Below, piece after piece: positions 47,601 through 57,282 of a DNA stretch of 64,000 nucleotides. The notes under the pieces were generated by a model. It had not been told where the DNA came from, made no database searches, and was given only the letters and a program-made list of their open reading frames with translations. How positions within the stretch are numbered: position 1 is the stretch's first letter; every line of letters starts with the position of its first letter. The translations under genes and the position numbers were made by a program. The stretch comes from Tetmemena sp. SeJ-2015 (Eukaryota; Ciliophora; Spirotrichea; Sporadotrichida; Oxytrichidae): the NCBI GenBank assembly GCA_027382625.1, contig JAJKFJ010021825.1, positions 1 through 64,000 of the forward strand, written 5' to 3'.

Positions 47601-48981
47601 CAGTCGGGTGGTTCATTTTAAAATCAAGATAGAGAAGCAATAAATTGTTTACCATCAATCAATAAAGCATATCTCTCAACCGATAAAATAAGTTTAGTCT
47701 CTCAGTCTTGGTGATCATGTCGGGCTCATATTCAAAATTGCATTCTTTAGCGCACTGCTGCACAGAAAGTAATCTATCTTCATTGAGCTTGACTGCTACC
47801 AGGACCGCAGCTGAGGCAATTAATTTTAGTGTACAGTGCTAAACCTTGTCACTCTTGGAGATAAAGAGGTCTAGATATATGATTGCCTATATCCTAGTCT
47901 TATGTAGGAAGCCATACTTCTCGCACAACTATAGTTAGATTTAAGTAACTGTTATGATTTATAAAGTGGAGGTAAATTTTAATCAGAATTTTTCTCTTAT
48001 CAAGATAGAATGAACTAATTTTGAAAAGTGCTTGCTGCTCAATATATGTATTGAACATCACGACTTATGAACTTTTCTTAGGGCCCAACAAAACGCATAT
48101 AAAGTATAGTAGGGCTCATCTCCTTTTAGTTATGGAAAATTTAAATGGAGGTTTATTTGTTCAGAAAAGAGCGAATTAGAAATTCTGGGATTAAAAGTGA
48201 AAATTTGAGGTTTCTATCTCGCTTACCAAGATAATCCAAGAGATGACTTCGTCTCACATCTCATTCGTGATACTTGAAATTATTCTTTTACTTCTCTGGC
48301 TATCTTGTTTAAATTTCTATAACATAGTATTAACTTCCTGATATATAAAGGGATATCGAATTTGTCAGTAGAAGAAAAAAAATTTTACTTGAAATTCGGC
48401 TTATTTATCTTTTCAAATAATTTATTTTAGTTTAGAAGAAAAGAAATAAATCTGAGAGTATCTATCCAGTATTTAATGAAGCTAGTTTAGTTCATAGCGG
48501 CTCTTTGTCTAAACCTTTTCTATTTTTTCTGCTCTAGATACTCTCAAACTCTCTTTCAAAGTCCACTTTTCCTTTTCTCAATGCACGAATTAACTAAACA
48601 GCAATAATTTTTAACTCCAAATATGGTGAGTTGATTATTTTTCCTCTGTAGTTTACCAAAATGGAAGCCAACGTGGTTTTTGAATTATCCTAGCCAAAGT
48701 GTGTAGAGTTGGTTAGATTAGTTTCAGCACCAAATTTTGTGGCATTGGGTTGTGTGGTGGCTCTTAGAGGAGTGAGTTGGGACTTACCTTCTCAAGATTA
48801 AGCATGTACTCGATGTTGAACCCATTTAAGTCCTCAGTCTATGCTAAAAAATTGCTCACATTCACACCAGTATTCATTCCTTAGCTATACAATAACATAT
48901 ATTAAATAATGCTCATGTGAATAAGAAATTGAGCTATCCATATTGCTTTGTTGCTGAGAAAGCTAGCTGAAGCTCATCATT
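44690..48981 (-). CDS. Cyclin with long disordered C-terminal tail
   Basis: Regulatory partner of a cyclin-dependent kinase. ATG 48981 (MMSFSQLSQQQSNMDSS), then MNTGVNVSNFLAQTEDLNGF, an intron from about 48788, and RALRKGKVDFEREFESIQSR. The cyclin box is at about 47930-47620: LQLCEKYGFLHKTRIQAIIY, LDLFISKSDKVQHCTLKLIA and SAAVLVAVKLNEDRLLSVQQ. A second fold half includes NHPTAIDFVQYFLYMSDPRF and, after an intron, AKHSSIALASILLTLNYKGD. A low-complexity tail of about 450 codons follows, with Asn, Gln and acidic runs (DNDDEDEEQHERKTLKLMQV, HGHILNSNSKDGLDN) to a TGA at 44690-44692. Several IESs in the tail and near 48000-48500 are not resolved. Cyclin subtype not assignable. Confidence 0.7.
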
Positions 48982-49233
48982 TGCTCCTCAGAATAACTCG
49001 GATTCAATTCAATTTAAAAAGTATAGTGAAATTTTGTATATGAGGATGAGTGGATTAAAGTTGCTAAGAGCGTTGAAAGTCTTCCATTTATATATTTTTG
49101 CTTCCAAACTACTAAATCAATATAATATAATTTATATTTCCTTCGACTCACTCACAAATAAAATCAATCTAATCCTCACAACTTTCCCTATTCTAATCAA
49201 CTATGATACGATTGATACTATTGTATTAATGAA

Positions 49234-51655
49234 TTAGATTCGAAAGAATTTCGCTCTCATCAATTATGAAACTAACTTTTCTTAAAATTGATTGTTCATC
49301 TATGAGTTGCTAGATGAAGTGATGGACCATGGATATCCTTAGATATTAGACCCAGACTTGCTTAAAATGTACATTACTCAAGGAAAGCAAGCAAACGCTA
49401 ACTTGAATGTAAGTCTCAATTCTTGCCAAGCAAAGTTTCATTTAACATAATTTCTCTGATGTCAGAAATCTAGGCTGGATTATTAAATCTTTGTTTAGAA
49501 TATTGAAAAGCTGAAGTAGATCACAATCTAAGCCACAGGAGCTATTTCATGGAGAGCTGAGGGTATCAGATACAAAAAGAACGAGGTCTTCATTGACGTA
49601 GTTGAGAGTGTGAATGTGCTATTATCAAACAGAGGAACAGTACTCAGAGCTGAAGTCTGTGGCCAGATACTCGTCAAGACAGCCCTAAGTGGTATGCCAG
49701 AGTGCAAGTTTGGAATCATTCTCTTTTAAGAAATTATCTCTGTATTGATAACTATAATCAACGACAAGTTGCTGATTAAGAGCAACGCATAGCAGAAGGA
49801 TAGAGGAATCCAGATAGATGACATCAAATTCCACTAGTGCGTTCGCTTGGGCAAGTTCGACAGAGACCGATCTATTACCTTCATCCCTCCTGATGGAATC
49901 TTTGAGGTCATGACTTACCGAATCTCCGAGAACATCAATCTTCCATTTAAGATTGTCCCAGTCGTTCAAGAATATCCAGAATAGAACAGAGTGGAATACA
50001 GCGTCAAGATTAAAGCCATCTTTGAAAGAACAAACTTCGCCAACTCAGTTGAATATAGAAAATTAAATATGAATTCGCATGTTATTTAACTTTCATTGTT
50101 GCTACTATTCCTGTTCCTCCAAATACTGCTAATTGCAAGATCTATTCTGCAGGTGCAGGCAAGGCTAAGTATGAGCCAGACAAGAATGCAATAATGTGGA
50201 GAATCAAGAAGTTCCAATTATTAAATTAGAAAGTTAAAATTAGGACCGTGACGGCACTAATCGCTTGCTAACTTTGGTTTGGAATCTTGGCTGTGGGTGA
50301 TGTTAAAGAGCAAGGATAATGGCAGCCGAAGCCTGGGGAGGTGGTCTGCTCATGAGAGATAATCAAAGGTGAGTCTTCCCACCCTCATCTGTTAGGCTGG
50401 GAGGATCTATGGGCAAACTCAGTATGCAGCTGGACAGCAAGCCACCTACGGAGCAGCGACTTGCTTCGGTCCGAAGCTAGAATTTTTTCTCCTTTTAGTT
50501 TTTTGATGGTTAGAGAAGCCGGCTTCTGCTCAGAATGGAGTGGGTGCACTGTTTAATATCCCATTCGCTGTAGGTTTGATGTGCGTCAGATAAGTGACGT
50601 CACAGCAATATCATTGACGTCACGGCCTATCTTATTTATGCCGGGGGCCCTTTAATTCCCTTAATCACTATAAAAGTTCCAGGGAGACAATGAGTTTGTA
50701 ATGAGTGCTGAGATCACAACTACCCCTCTCAAAATTGAGAAGCCATGGAACAAGCCACCTATGGACTGGACTTCCAGGTAATTACCCTATCAAAAATTAA
50801 AACTTCATATTCTCTAAAGTTATAATCTCTGAAAATCTCACTGCTTAATAGATAGTATCTTTTGACTTGATTATATTCTGTTTCGAATCTAATCCTCATT
50901 AAATTCATTATTGAAATAAGCCTTGCAAACTTGCACCAGTCGCCTTATAAACTCTAGAGATAATGCGCAGTTGATGTTGCTCTTTGAGGTTGCCACGACA
51001 GTAAGATCATTGAATGTAGCATGGATGAAACTCACGCCGTCCATGTTGATAATGGGCGTCTCTTTTGCTGCTTTGGTTGCGACTATCTTATTGCAAAAGT
51101 TCATCACTTCCTGACGACTATAAATAGAGATTATGAAAACACTCAATCACCCAAGGATTAGTTCAATTTTAAATGAGAGTGATTATTGACTGTCATTCTC
51201 AAAATATTCTGTTTTATAAAGCCAGCTTTTTGTTCTTACCTTACATCGTCTCTTAATAATTAAAATAGAATAAGTTATTAGGCTAGATTTATCAATGATC
51301 TCTATATCTTCTGTAGATGAGGATGTCTCCCTTTTGATTCACGAACACTATGCTACTTGCCATTTTAAATTCAAATTATAAATTATTCTACTCAATCATC
51401 TTAGATTCATCATGAACTAAAGATAATTAATAAGTAGAAACTAATGAATATAGATTTTAAGTAACTGACTGCTTAATATAGGTGCCTATGTTCACTGGAA
51501 GTGGTCTAAGAGTGAGATACCTACGCATCTAAGAAAAGTCAAACTACAAGCCCACTAAATGGATAAGATATATCACTAAAGCAGGAGACTACAAATTATA
51601 ATTACCTAATATTTATTTATATAATTTATAAAATGACTATCAACATAGAATTTGA
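49234..51655. CDS. Clathrin adaptor AP-1/AP-2 mu subunit, scrambled with an inversion
   Basis: Cargo-binding medium chain of a clathrin adaptor. The middle of the protein is on the plus strand at 49234-50216: [19 protein letters not shown], then [40 protein letters not shown] and [20 protein letters not shown]. It continues after a 465-bp IES at 50682-50777 ([28 protein letters not shown]) and ends at 51482-51655 ([32 protein letters not shown]). The N-terminal longin part lies between these on the minus strand, 51363 to 50881: [18 protein letters not shown], then [15 protein letters not shown] and [20 protein letters not shown]. Five mapped pointer junctions (one inverted) join them in frame. 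The very C-terminus is uncertain. The middle looks AP-2-like and the end AP-1-like. Confidence 0.92.
49262..49300. other. IES, pointer TCATC
   Basis: TCATC at 49257-49261 and 49296-49300. Excision of 39 bp joins RKNFALI to YELLDEV in adaptor mu. Confidence 0.88.
49719..49760. other. IES, pointer AATCA
   Basis: AATCA at 49714-49718 and 49756-49760. Excision of 42 bp joins MPECKFGI to NDKLLIKSN. Confidence 0.9.
50217..50681. other. 465-bp IES, pointer AAGTTCCA, unusually GC-rich
   Basis: AAGTTCCA at 50209-50216 and 50674-50681. Excision joins MWRIKKFQ to [10 protein letters not shown]. The inside is far less AT-rich than other IESs. It has near-inverted ends (TTAGGACCGTGACGGCACTAAT near 50237, complement of TTGACGTCACGGCCTAT near 50612) and two TGACGTCAC words about 25 bp apart. 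Confidence 0.88.
50763..50772. other. Tandem GGACT GGACT, candidate pointer-only (zero-length) IES
   Basis: GGACT at 50763-50767 is followed directly by GGACT at 50768-50772. Only if one copy is lost does adaptor mu read PPMDFQVPMFT, the family-typical sequence. With both, the frame shifts into a premature TGA. Confidence 0.55.
50881..50892. other. Inverted pointer TTTCGAATCTAA, partner of 49234-49245
   Basis: TTTCGAATCTAA here is the reverse complement of TTAGATTCGAAA at 49234-49245. Joining the inverted longin MDS to the plus-strand MDS through this 12-bp word gives [19 protein letters not shown], the expected adaptor mu sequence. Confidence 0.93.
51123..51306. other. IES between the two inverted MDSs, pointer CTATA
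   Basis: CTATA at 51118-51122 and 51302-51306. On the minus strand, excision of 184 bp joins DILIYRRYS to [10 protein letters not shown]. Confidence 0.78.
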
Positions 51656-52150
51656 TTGTTAACCAAATCAATATTTTTAATCTCAAGTTATTCAACCTCG
51701 ATTTTCTAAAATATCTTATCCTCGAGCACGCTTTATTTTATAAATTAAAATTAATTCAATTAAAAATAGGGATATAATTTAAAATACTTTATTCTAAAAA
51801 CAAGATTAAACAAGGAGTGAGATTTGTTATTTCAAATTATTTAATGATTAATTTAAATTTGTTTTAATTTTATAAATAACCAAATTAATTATGAATTTAT
51901 AAGGTATAAAGCTATAGAAGAAATCCCTAATCTGTAATTATTATAGGCATTGATTGCCTAATTTTATGTAAATACTTGCTTGATAAAAATATTTTTATTC
52001 TAATGCTATTCAAACTTTAAATATGCACATCTTCATTTACGCATCTTTTCTAAGTAAGGCAGTTATAGATGACGTGGAAGAGTGTGTGAATAAATAAGAA
52101 TTTCAAATCTTGCAATCCTAGCTAAATAAGCTCGCTTAAATCAAATTTAT
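51656..52150. other. AT-rich intergenic stretch
   Basis: No coding segment seen; extreme A+T between 51700 and 52000. Confidence 0.55.
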
Positions 52151-52339
52151 TCAATTACGTGGTTTCATAGCTTCAAATAACGTGTAGTACATAAATAGAT
52201 AGCATAAACAACCTAAAACCTCCCTCAAAAGATATTTCCAGCTCACTTTTAAAAAGTTTTTAAGAATATCCTTACAAGGATACATCTGGAAGCGACAAAC
52301 AGCAAAGTCAAAGCAAGAAAGCAAAAAGATTTGTGGCAA
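52148..52339 (-). CDS. Possible 63-residue hydrophobic Cys-rich protein
   Basis: ATG 52339 to TGA at 52151-52153 or just below, reading MPQIFLLSCFDFAVCRFQMY then KYLLREVLGCLCYLFMYYTL. Less AT-rich than its flanks. No family, no neighbouring exon. It could be a real short gene, one MDS, or chance. Confidence 0.25.
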
Positions 52340-52694
52340 GGATGCAAAAATATAAGTAATGGGGTTATAAGAGCATGAGTTATTGGAAGTTAATGCTGAA
52401 TTAAGAAGATAATATATTTACTAGCTGTTCATAATCTATCACACCCTCGGCTCAAAGATGGTTATCAATATATTATATAATGATCATAACTTTTTGAATT
52501 TAAATTAACCATCGACAACTAACTGATATGTGCATATCGACGGCGCTCCAACCATTACCGTGGTGGAGTGTTTACAACTATTCCACATGATAATTTCATC
52601 CATGTCTTTGCAAAGTATTAGATAGGGATTCTGCATCAATAGATTCGGAATAACGTGTTCACCACATGCTCGCATTCCTTTAAACGACCTACTT

Positions 52695-54220
52695 TCATTT
52701 CTTTCCTCTTGCCTTCTCTGCTTGAGATCTGAGATGCTTGTCTCTTCTCTGTAACTCCTCCATCTCATTTGTAATATAAAATTCTACTATAAAAGTGATT
52801 AATGATCGCATTCTTTTTCTTCTGCTTCATCAAAGTTCTTGTCTAGCATGTGCTGAATATCAAGTCTGTTGGAGCTATCTGAGGGCAGTAGAATCTCTTT
52901 GAGGTGCTCAGGAACATTCTCATTGCTCGTGTGTTCCCATTAAGGCACCTCATCCTCCACTGTCCAATATACCTTCCCATCGAATTCAATAAACTCCAGC
53001 CATGATCCCGAACCTTCAAACACAACTACTTTGTCTTTCACCTACTTCAACGACAAAATATATCTTATATAACACTACTTGCTGGTATTCTGTGCCTTCT
53101 GAATGATTTAGATACTCAGGTAGTCAGTAAGTTTAAAGTAAAGTGATATATCTTGAGAAATGGTATGTTGTTGATCTTAGGACTTGTTCTTGAAAAGCTT
53201 ATTCTTGAGTCCCTTGAAGACTCCTCCGGATCCACCCTCTGGCTTAGGGTTGTAAGTTACTATTGCCTCGAGCTTGTTGATATGGTCTGTGATGATCATC
53301 TGTCCTTGGATGTTGTGTACACGATCTCCGATGGTCAGTCCAGATATTTCAATAGTAGGATCCTTATTACTTAAATAAGTGCTTTCAATATATATTGAGC
53401 ACTATCATCAAATTTAAATAATGGAGATAAGGCCGCCATCTTTGAAAGAGATGATCTGCTTTCCAATACGAGAACCATGGATGGAGCTGATACCCGATAG
53501 CCAGGCTTTGTATTCGAAGAATCCAGAGAAACGGTAGAGTCCGTTCGGTCCCTCCAACATGAAGTTAGTCTTTAATTTCAATTCGAAAATATTTTCATCT
53601 GTATACTACTTCATTTATGAGAGGATTGAATATATTTTGAGTGATGGGTGGGTGGTGAGAAGTCTGTTCACCGTAGAACTTGCTGCCGTCGGGAAGTATT
53701 CTTTGTACTGTTTCTCCCAAGATCGGATTTAGTGGGGCTCTGCATTGGGCAAGTGCTGGGTTATAGTGGGATCCTCCAACGTACATGCACACTATGAGCT
53801 TGAGTCTCTCGAATGGATTATCTGTAGCTGCTGCGGGTGTCAAGAATCTCTGGCACAACACTACATCATTCACAACAACAAAGTATTGTAGCGACTATAC
53901 ACTCTCTAATATTTTCGGTTTAAATTGGCTGCTCCTTGAACATAGGTGAGTGGGGAGTGGATGAAAGAGGGTGAAGAAATCTTCAGGAGGTCTGTGAGTT
54001 AGCCCTTGATGATCTTGTTGGCAATCTTGAAGCTGTAATCCTTGAAAGCTGCTGGGATGATATTGCCCTCATCGTAGAGGTTCATGCCTCCCTTTTGATG
54101 AGCAAATCTGTGTCTGGGCTTCGCTTCTTGCACCTGCGCAAGATCTCTCAACTCTATCTGGGTTACGTCCTAACTGGCGTGTCCATTCGCTTCTTCTTAA
54201 GCTTGACTGCTGCTGATCAT
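52695..54220 (-). CDS. Oxysterol-binding protein-related protein (ORD domain only)
   Basis: Lipid-transfer protein of the OSBP/ORP family. ATG 54220 (MISSSQAQEEANGHASQDV). Then IIKGQLTDLLKISSPSFIHS and PLTYVQGAAN, the start of the ORD lid; NPFERLKLIVCMYVGGSHYN; the signature LNPILGETVQ...GEQTSHHPPITQNIF; GLYRFSGFFEYKAWLSGISS; and YWTVEDEVPQWEHTSNENVP. The C-terminal EEKEMEELQRRDKHLRSQAE helix ends with TGA at 52695-52697. EQTSHHPPI matches the family fingerprint EQxSHHPP, needed for phosphoinositide binding. No PH domain is seen, so it is a short ORP. Insertions near 52790-52830, 53050-53160, 53370-53420, 53570-53590 and 53880-53930 are introns or IESs only partly resolved. Confidence 0.88.
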
Positions 54221-54666
54221 ATTAGTGGATAATACTGAATGACTTTAGAAATTAAATTTTAAAATTCTTCCTCACTCTCTCACTTCTTAAACCCATTTTG
54301 ACCACAAGTTCAAAATATAAGCAAATTAAAAATTTCCTCTAATAAAATTCCTCAAAGACTAATTTTAGAATAAAGAGAAAGACAATTAATTAATTTATCT
54401 TGGAAAGTGGATTGGAGAGAGAGGAGTAAATAAAAAAGAAACACAAATTGTGATTGAAAGCTTAAGGTTTTACAAATTAAAATTTTGACAGTGATATTTA
54501 TAAGCCTTTGAGAGTTTCTGTGAGGGGAAAGCGCGTGGACTCCCTTCCCTTGTTTATACTATACTACTACTGAGACCTTGGCAATTTAGTCTTTGGAATG
54601 TTGTGGAGGGAGTCACTCTGAGATGCAAACATAGCTCTCTAAGTTAAAGGATGGCTTTCAAATTAC

Positions 54667-56454
54667 TCAGATAGGAGGCTGGTCCATCATTTAGTTAAAC
54701 TCATCTAAGCAGCTTGAATATGTAGAGTTAGTTTACAAAGGTTTATCACCATCCTGCTTGGCCTCCTCGTCAGGCTTGAGGGAGGGGTTACTGCTGGGGC
54801 CTTGCTTCTTAACCATCCAGTCGAACACGAAATCGTACTCGTAGCCCATTCTGTAGAAGAGATCCTTGAACAGCTTTCTGAGGTAACCGATGTCGGGCTT
54901 CTCTTCGAACTTCAGGGAGCGGCAATAGTTCATGTAGATGGCGAATTCCTCAGGGTAGCCCTTAGTCAGGGTTTCAATAGAAGTCGATAGCTTCTTGTCT
55001 CTGATTTTCTCGTACTTTTCCTTCTTGGTCTTAGCAGGGAGTCCCTACCAAGGCAGAGAACCTCTGTTGAAGTACATCAGCACAAAGCCCAGAGACTCCA
55101 AGTCGTCCCTTCTTGATTGCTCTAAAGAGGAGTTTTAGAAAATGAGCCAGAGAAGAATGAGGGAAGGTGGATAGAGAGATAAACAAAATCCTTGGTCAAT
55201 ACAAGGAGTGACGAGGCAGATTAGAAAGCTTAAAAAATAACTTACCAATACCAAGGTGGGTGTTGACTGAGGCATATCTGGCAGTTCCAGTGAGGTTCTT
55301 GCCATCTCTGTAGGGGATGTGCTCGCCGGTCTTTGGGTCTCTGAAGCGTTTTGCAAGACCAAAGTCGATAACGTAGACGTAGTGCTGCTTCTTTCCGATA
55401 CCGATCAAGAAATTATCGGGCTTGATGTCTCTGTGAAGGAAGTGGCGGGAGTGCACGAACTCGATTCTTTGCAACTAAATATCAATTAGATCATTTGTTC
55501 GAGTGAGAGATAGTGAAATAGGATTAGTGGGCCTTGTAAGTTGGGTTTAGAATATATATAAGAGCTTTTGTTTAATCGAGATCTTATAAGCATAGTATGA
55601 TTAAAGGATCCCAAGGCATTTGAATAAGGAATAAAGCAAAGTAATGGAAACAATTCTATTGGCATCCAGATGAGAAAGTATAAACTTCAAATCTCATCAT
55701 AGGAGGTTGAGATAGTTTAGACGATTATATATGACTCTTTTCAAACGAATCTAATCGTTTGGGGAGATAGGTTATAAGGATAGGCTTATATTTACCTAAA
55801 CTAAGGAGTATGTGTAGCTCCCTCCCTTATTTTGAGTCTCTTATAGTATAGACTCAGAACCCACTACTGAATAAATCTACTTACCATCTGATCAGCTAGC
55901 ATGAGCACAGTCTTGAGTGAGAACTTCCTCTTGCAGTAGTTAAATAGATCCTCCAAGCTTGGACCAAGTAGGTCAATCACCATCACATTCACTCATTATA
56001 AAAATTAAATACACTTAATAAGTGACTTTATAAGATTGTAGTCGCCCTCGACTCCGAACCAATGGACGTTTGGGATGCCGACTAAAATATGTATAATTAG
56101 AAAGCTAGTTTTTTGGAGGGTATTTTGGGATTTTCTGAAAGCCCTTAAATCCGTGGGTTTCCACTTACCGCCACCCTGTAAGATGCGATAGAGCTTAGTC
56201 TCATAGAGTAACTGTGGATGCTTGGTGCGGACGGGTTCCTAAAAAATTTGGGGTAAACTTCAGCTTGTGGCTAAAATTGAATCTTACCAACTTAATGGCC
56301 ACCTCCTCGTTAGTCTTGATGTTAGTGCCTACAGAAACCGTAAATTAGTGTCCAAAGCATTTGGGGCGGGTGACTTACCATGGTAGATGTCTCCAAAGGC
56401 ACCACAGCCTAGTTTTCTAGAAAGTCTGTACTTTCCTCCGACTCTGAGTTCCAT
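54667..56454 (-). CDS. Casein kinase 1 family Ser/Thr kinase
   Basis: ATG 56454: [20 protein letters not shown] with the Gly-rich loop, then [20 protein letters not shown] (catalytic Lys), YRILQGGG, and after a 48-bp [23 protein letters not shown]. Catalytic loop [20 protein letters not shown] and [20 protein letters not shown]. The CK1-specific segment [20 protein letters not shown] replaces the usual APE region. [19 protein letters not shown] and FCRSL-like ...[20 protein letters not shown] complete the domain, with a short tail to TGA 54667-54669. Several introns, including one of 410 nt (55475-55884). Complete, with all catalytic residues. Close to the delta/epsilon/alpha group by sequence. 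Confidence 0.95.
55475..55884 (-). other. 410-nt intron, perhaps with IES inside
   Basis: Minus strand GTAAGTAGAT...TATTTAG between LADQM and LQRIEFVHS. Much longer than most introns here. It contains an inner imperfect inverted repeat around 55720-55770. Confidence 0.55.
55990..56037. other. IES, pointer ATT (AAT on the coding strand)
   Basis: ATT at 55987-55989 and 56035-56037. Excision of 48 bp gives [15 protein letters not shown] in casein kinase 1, as in orthologues. Confidence 0.87.
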
Positions 56455-56530
56455 TTAGGTAGATTGAAGATAGTTTGAGTGTAGTTGTGTGTGAGTTTAA
56501 TTGATTTATAGTTTTAATAACTATCGATTA

Positions 56531-56933
56531 TAGTTGAAAATTGAATTAAAATCGGTGATTGGTTAAAGTAATAAATGAAGAGTTGCAACTTTATGTAAGT
56601 TGAAATTACTAAACCTCCCCTGATCTCCAGCTTGTTCGATTACACATCAAAAGCTAATATGATTTTCTTCTTTAATCATCTCAACAGCACCTCTCAATCA
56701 AGAGATATGATGTGCGAAGAAATCCTTGAAACCGAATATCAACCTTTTAAAAACTTGATTCTAACTCTTTAATGAGAACTACCACTCAAAAATTATATGG
56801 AAATAAAGTTCTTAAAATTTTATACTGAATCCAATGATGTAATAATTAATCAAATTCGGCGTTTTTTAACTGCAGCTGATTTAATCCATTTTAATATATA
56901 ATTTAATTTTCTTTTTTATTAAATTTCCATCTA
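56531..56933 (+). mobile_element. MITE-like repeat copy 4
   Basis: TA at 56529-56530 and 56934-56935. Ends TAGTTGAAAATTGAATTAA and the complement of ATTAAATTTCCATCTA. The interior is closely similar to the copy in the sulfotransferase: AATCGGTGATTGGTTAAAGT, AGTTGCAACTT, CTTTAATCATCTCAACAGCAC and GATATGATGTGCG. It lies 77 bp upstream of the casein kinase start, so it may be eliminated DNA in the 5' flank. Confidence 0.88.
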
Positions 56934-56935
56934 TA

Positions 56936-57282
56936 TTCAAATCAAATAAGCACGATGCGGCCAATCACCCGAAAAAAGCTAGAGAGTCCTAAATATATAT
57001 AATTAAAGCTTGAGCGTTAATACTCTCCAAGATTACAATATTCAATAATTACCGCTCGCAAAAAATCGAATTCTGTCGAATGCATATTCAAAATAAATGC
57101 TAAATTTTGAAGTCATTTCTACTTTTTTGTAAGATTTATAGATAAATACTAAATATATTTGATGGTGTGTGTGTTCATAGGTTGTTTGATTTATAGATTA
57201 GATATATTTAACTGTCTCGTCTTCGATGTTTGTTGTTTTTGGTAAATATGTTCATAATATTTGTGTAAGATAGAGTTTTTCT
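56936..57282. other. AT-rich intergenic stretch
   Basis: No coding segment seen. Confidence 0.5.

Larger units (their letters stand above)
50840..51478. other. Pointer pair ACTGCTTAATA flanking the inverted MDSs
   Basis: ACTGCTTAATA at 50840-50850 and 51468-51478. Joining creates a 76-nt intron (GTAATT...ATATAG) between MDFQ and VPMFTGSG. The DNA between the copies holds the inverted N-terminal MDSs, so it is not simply discarded. Confidence 0.85.
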
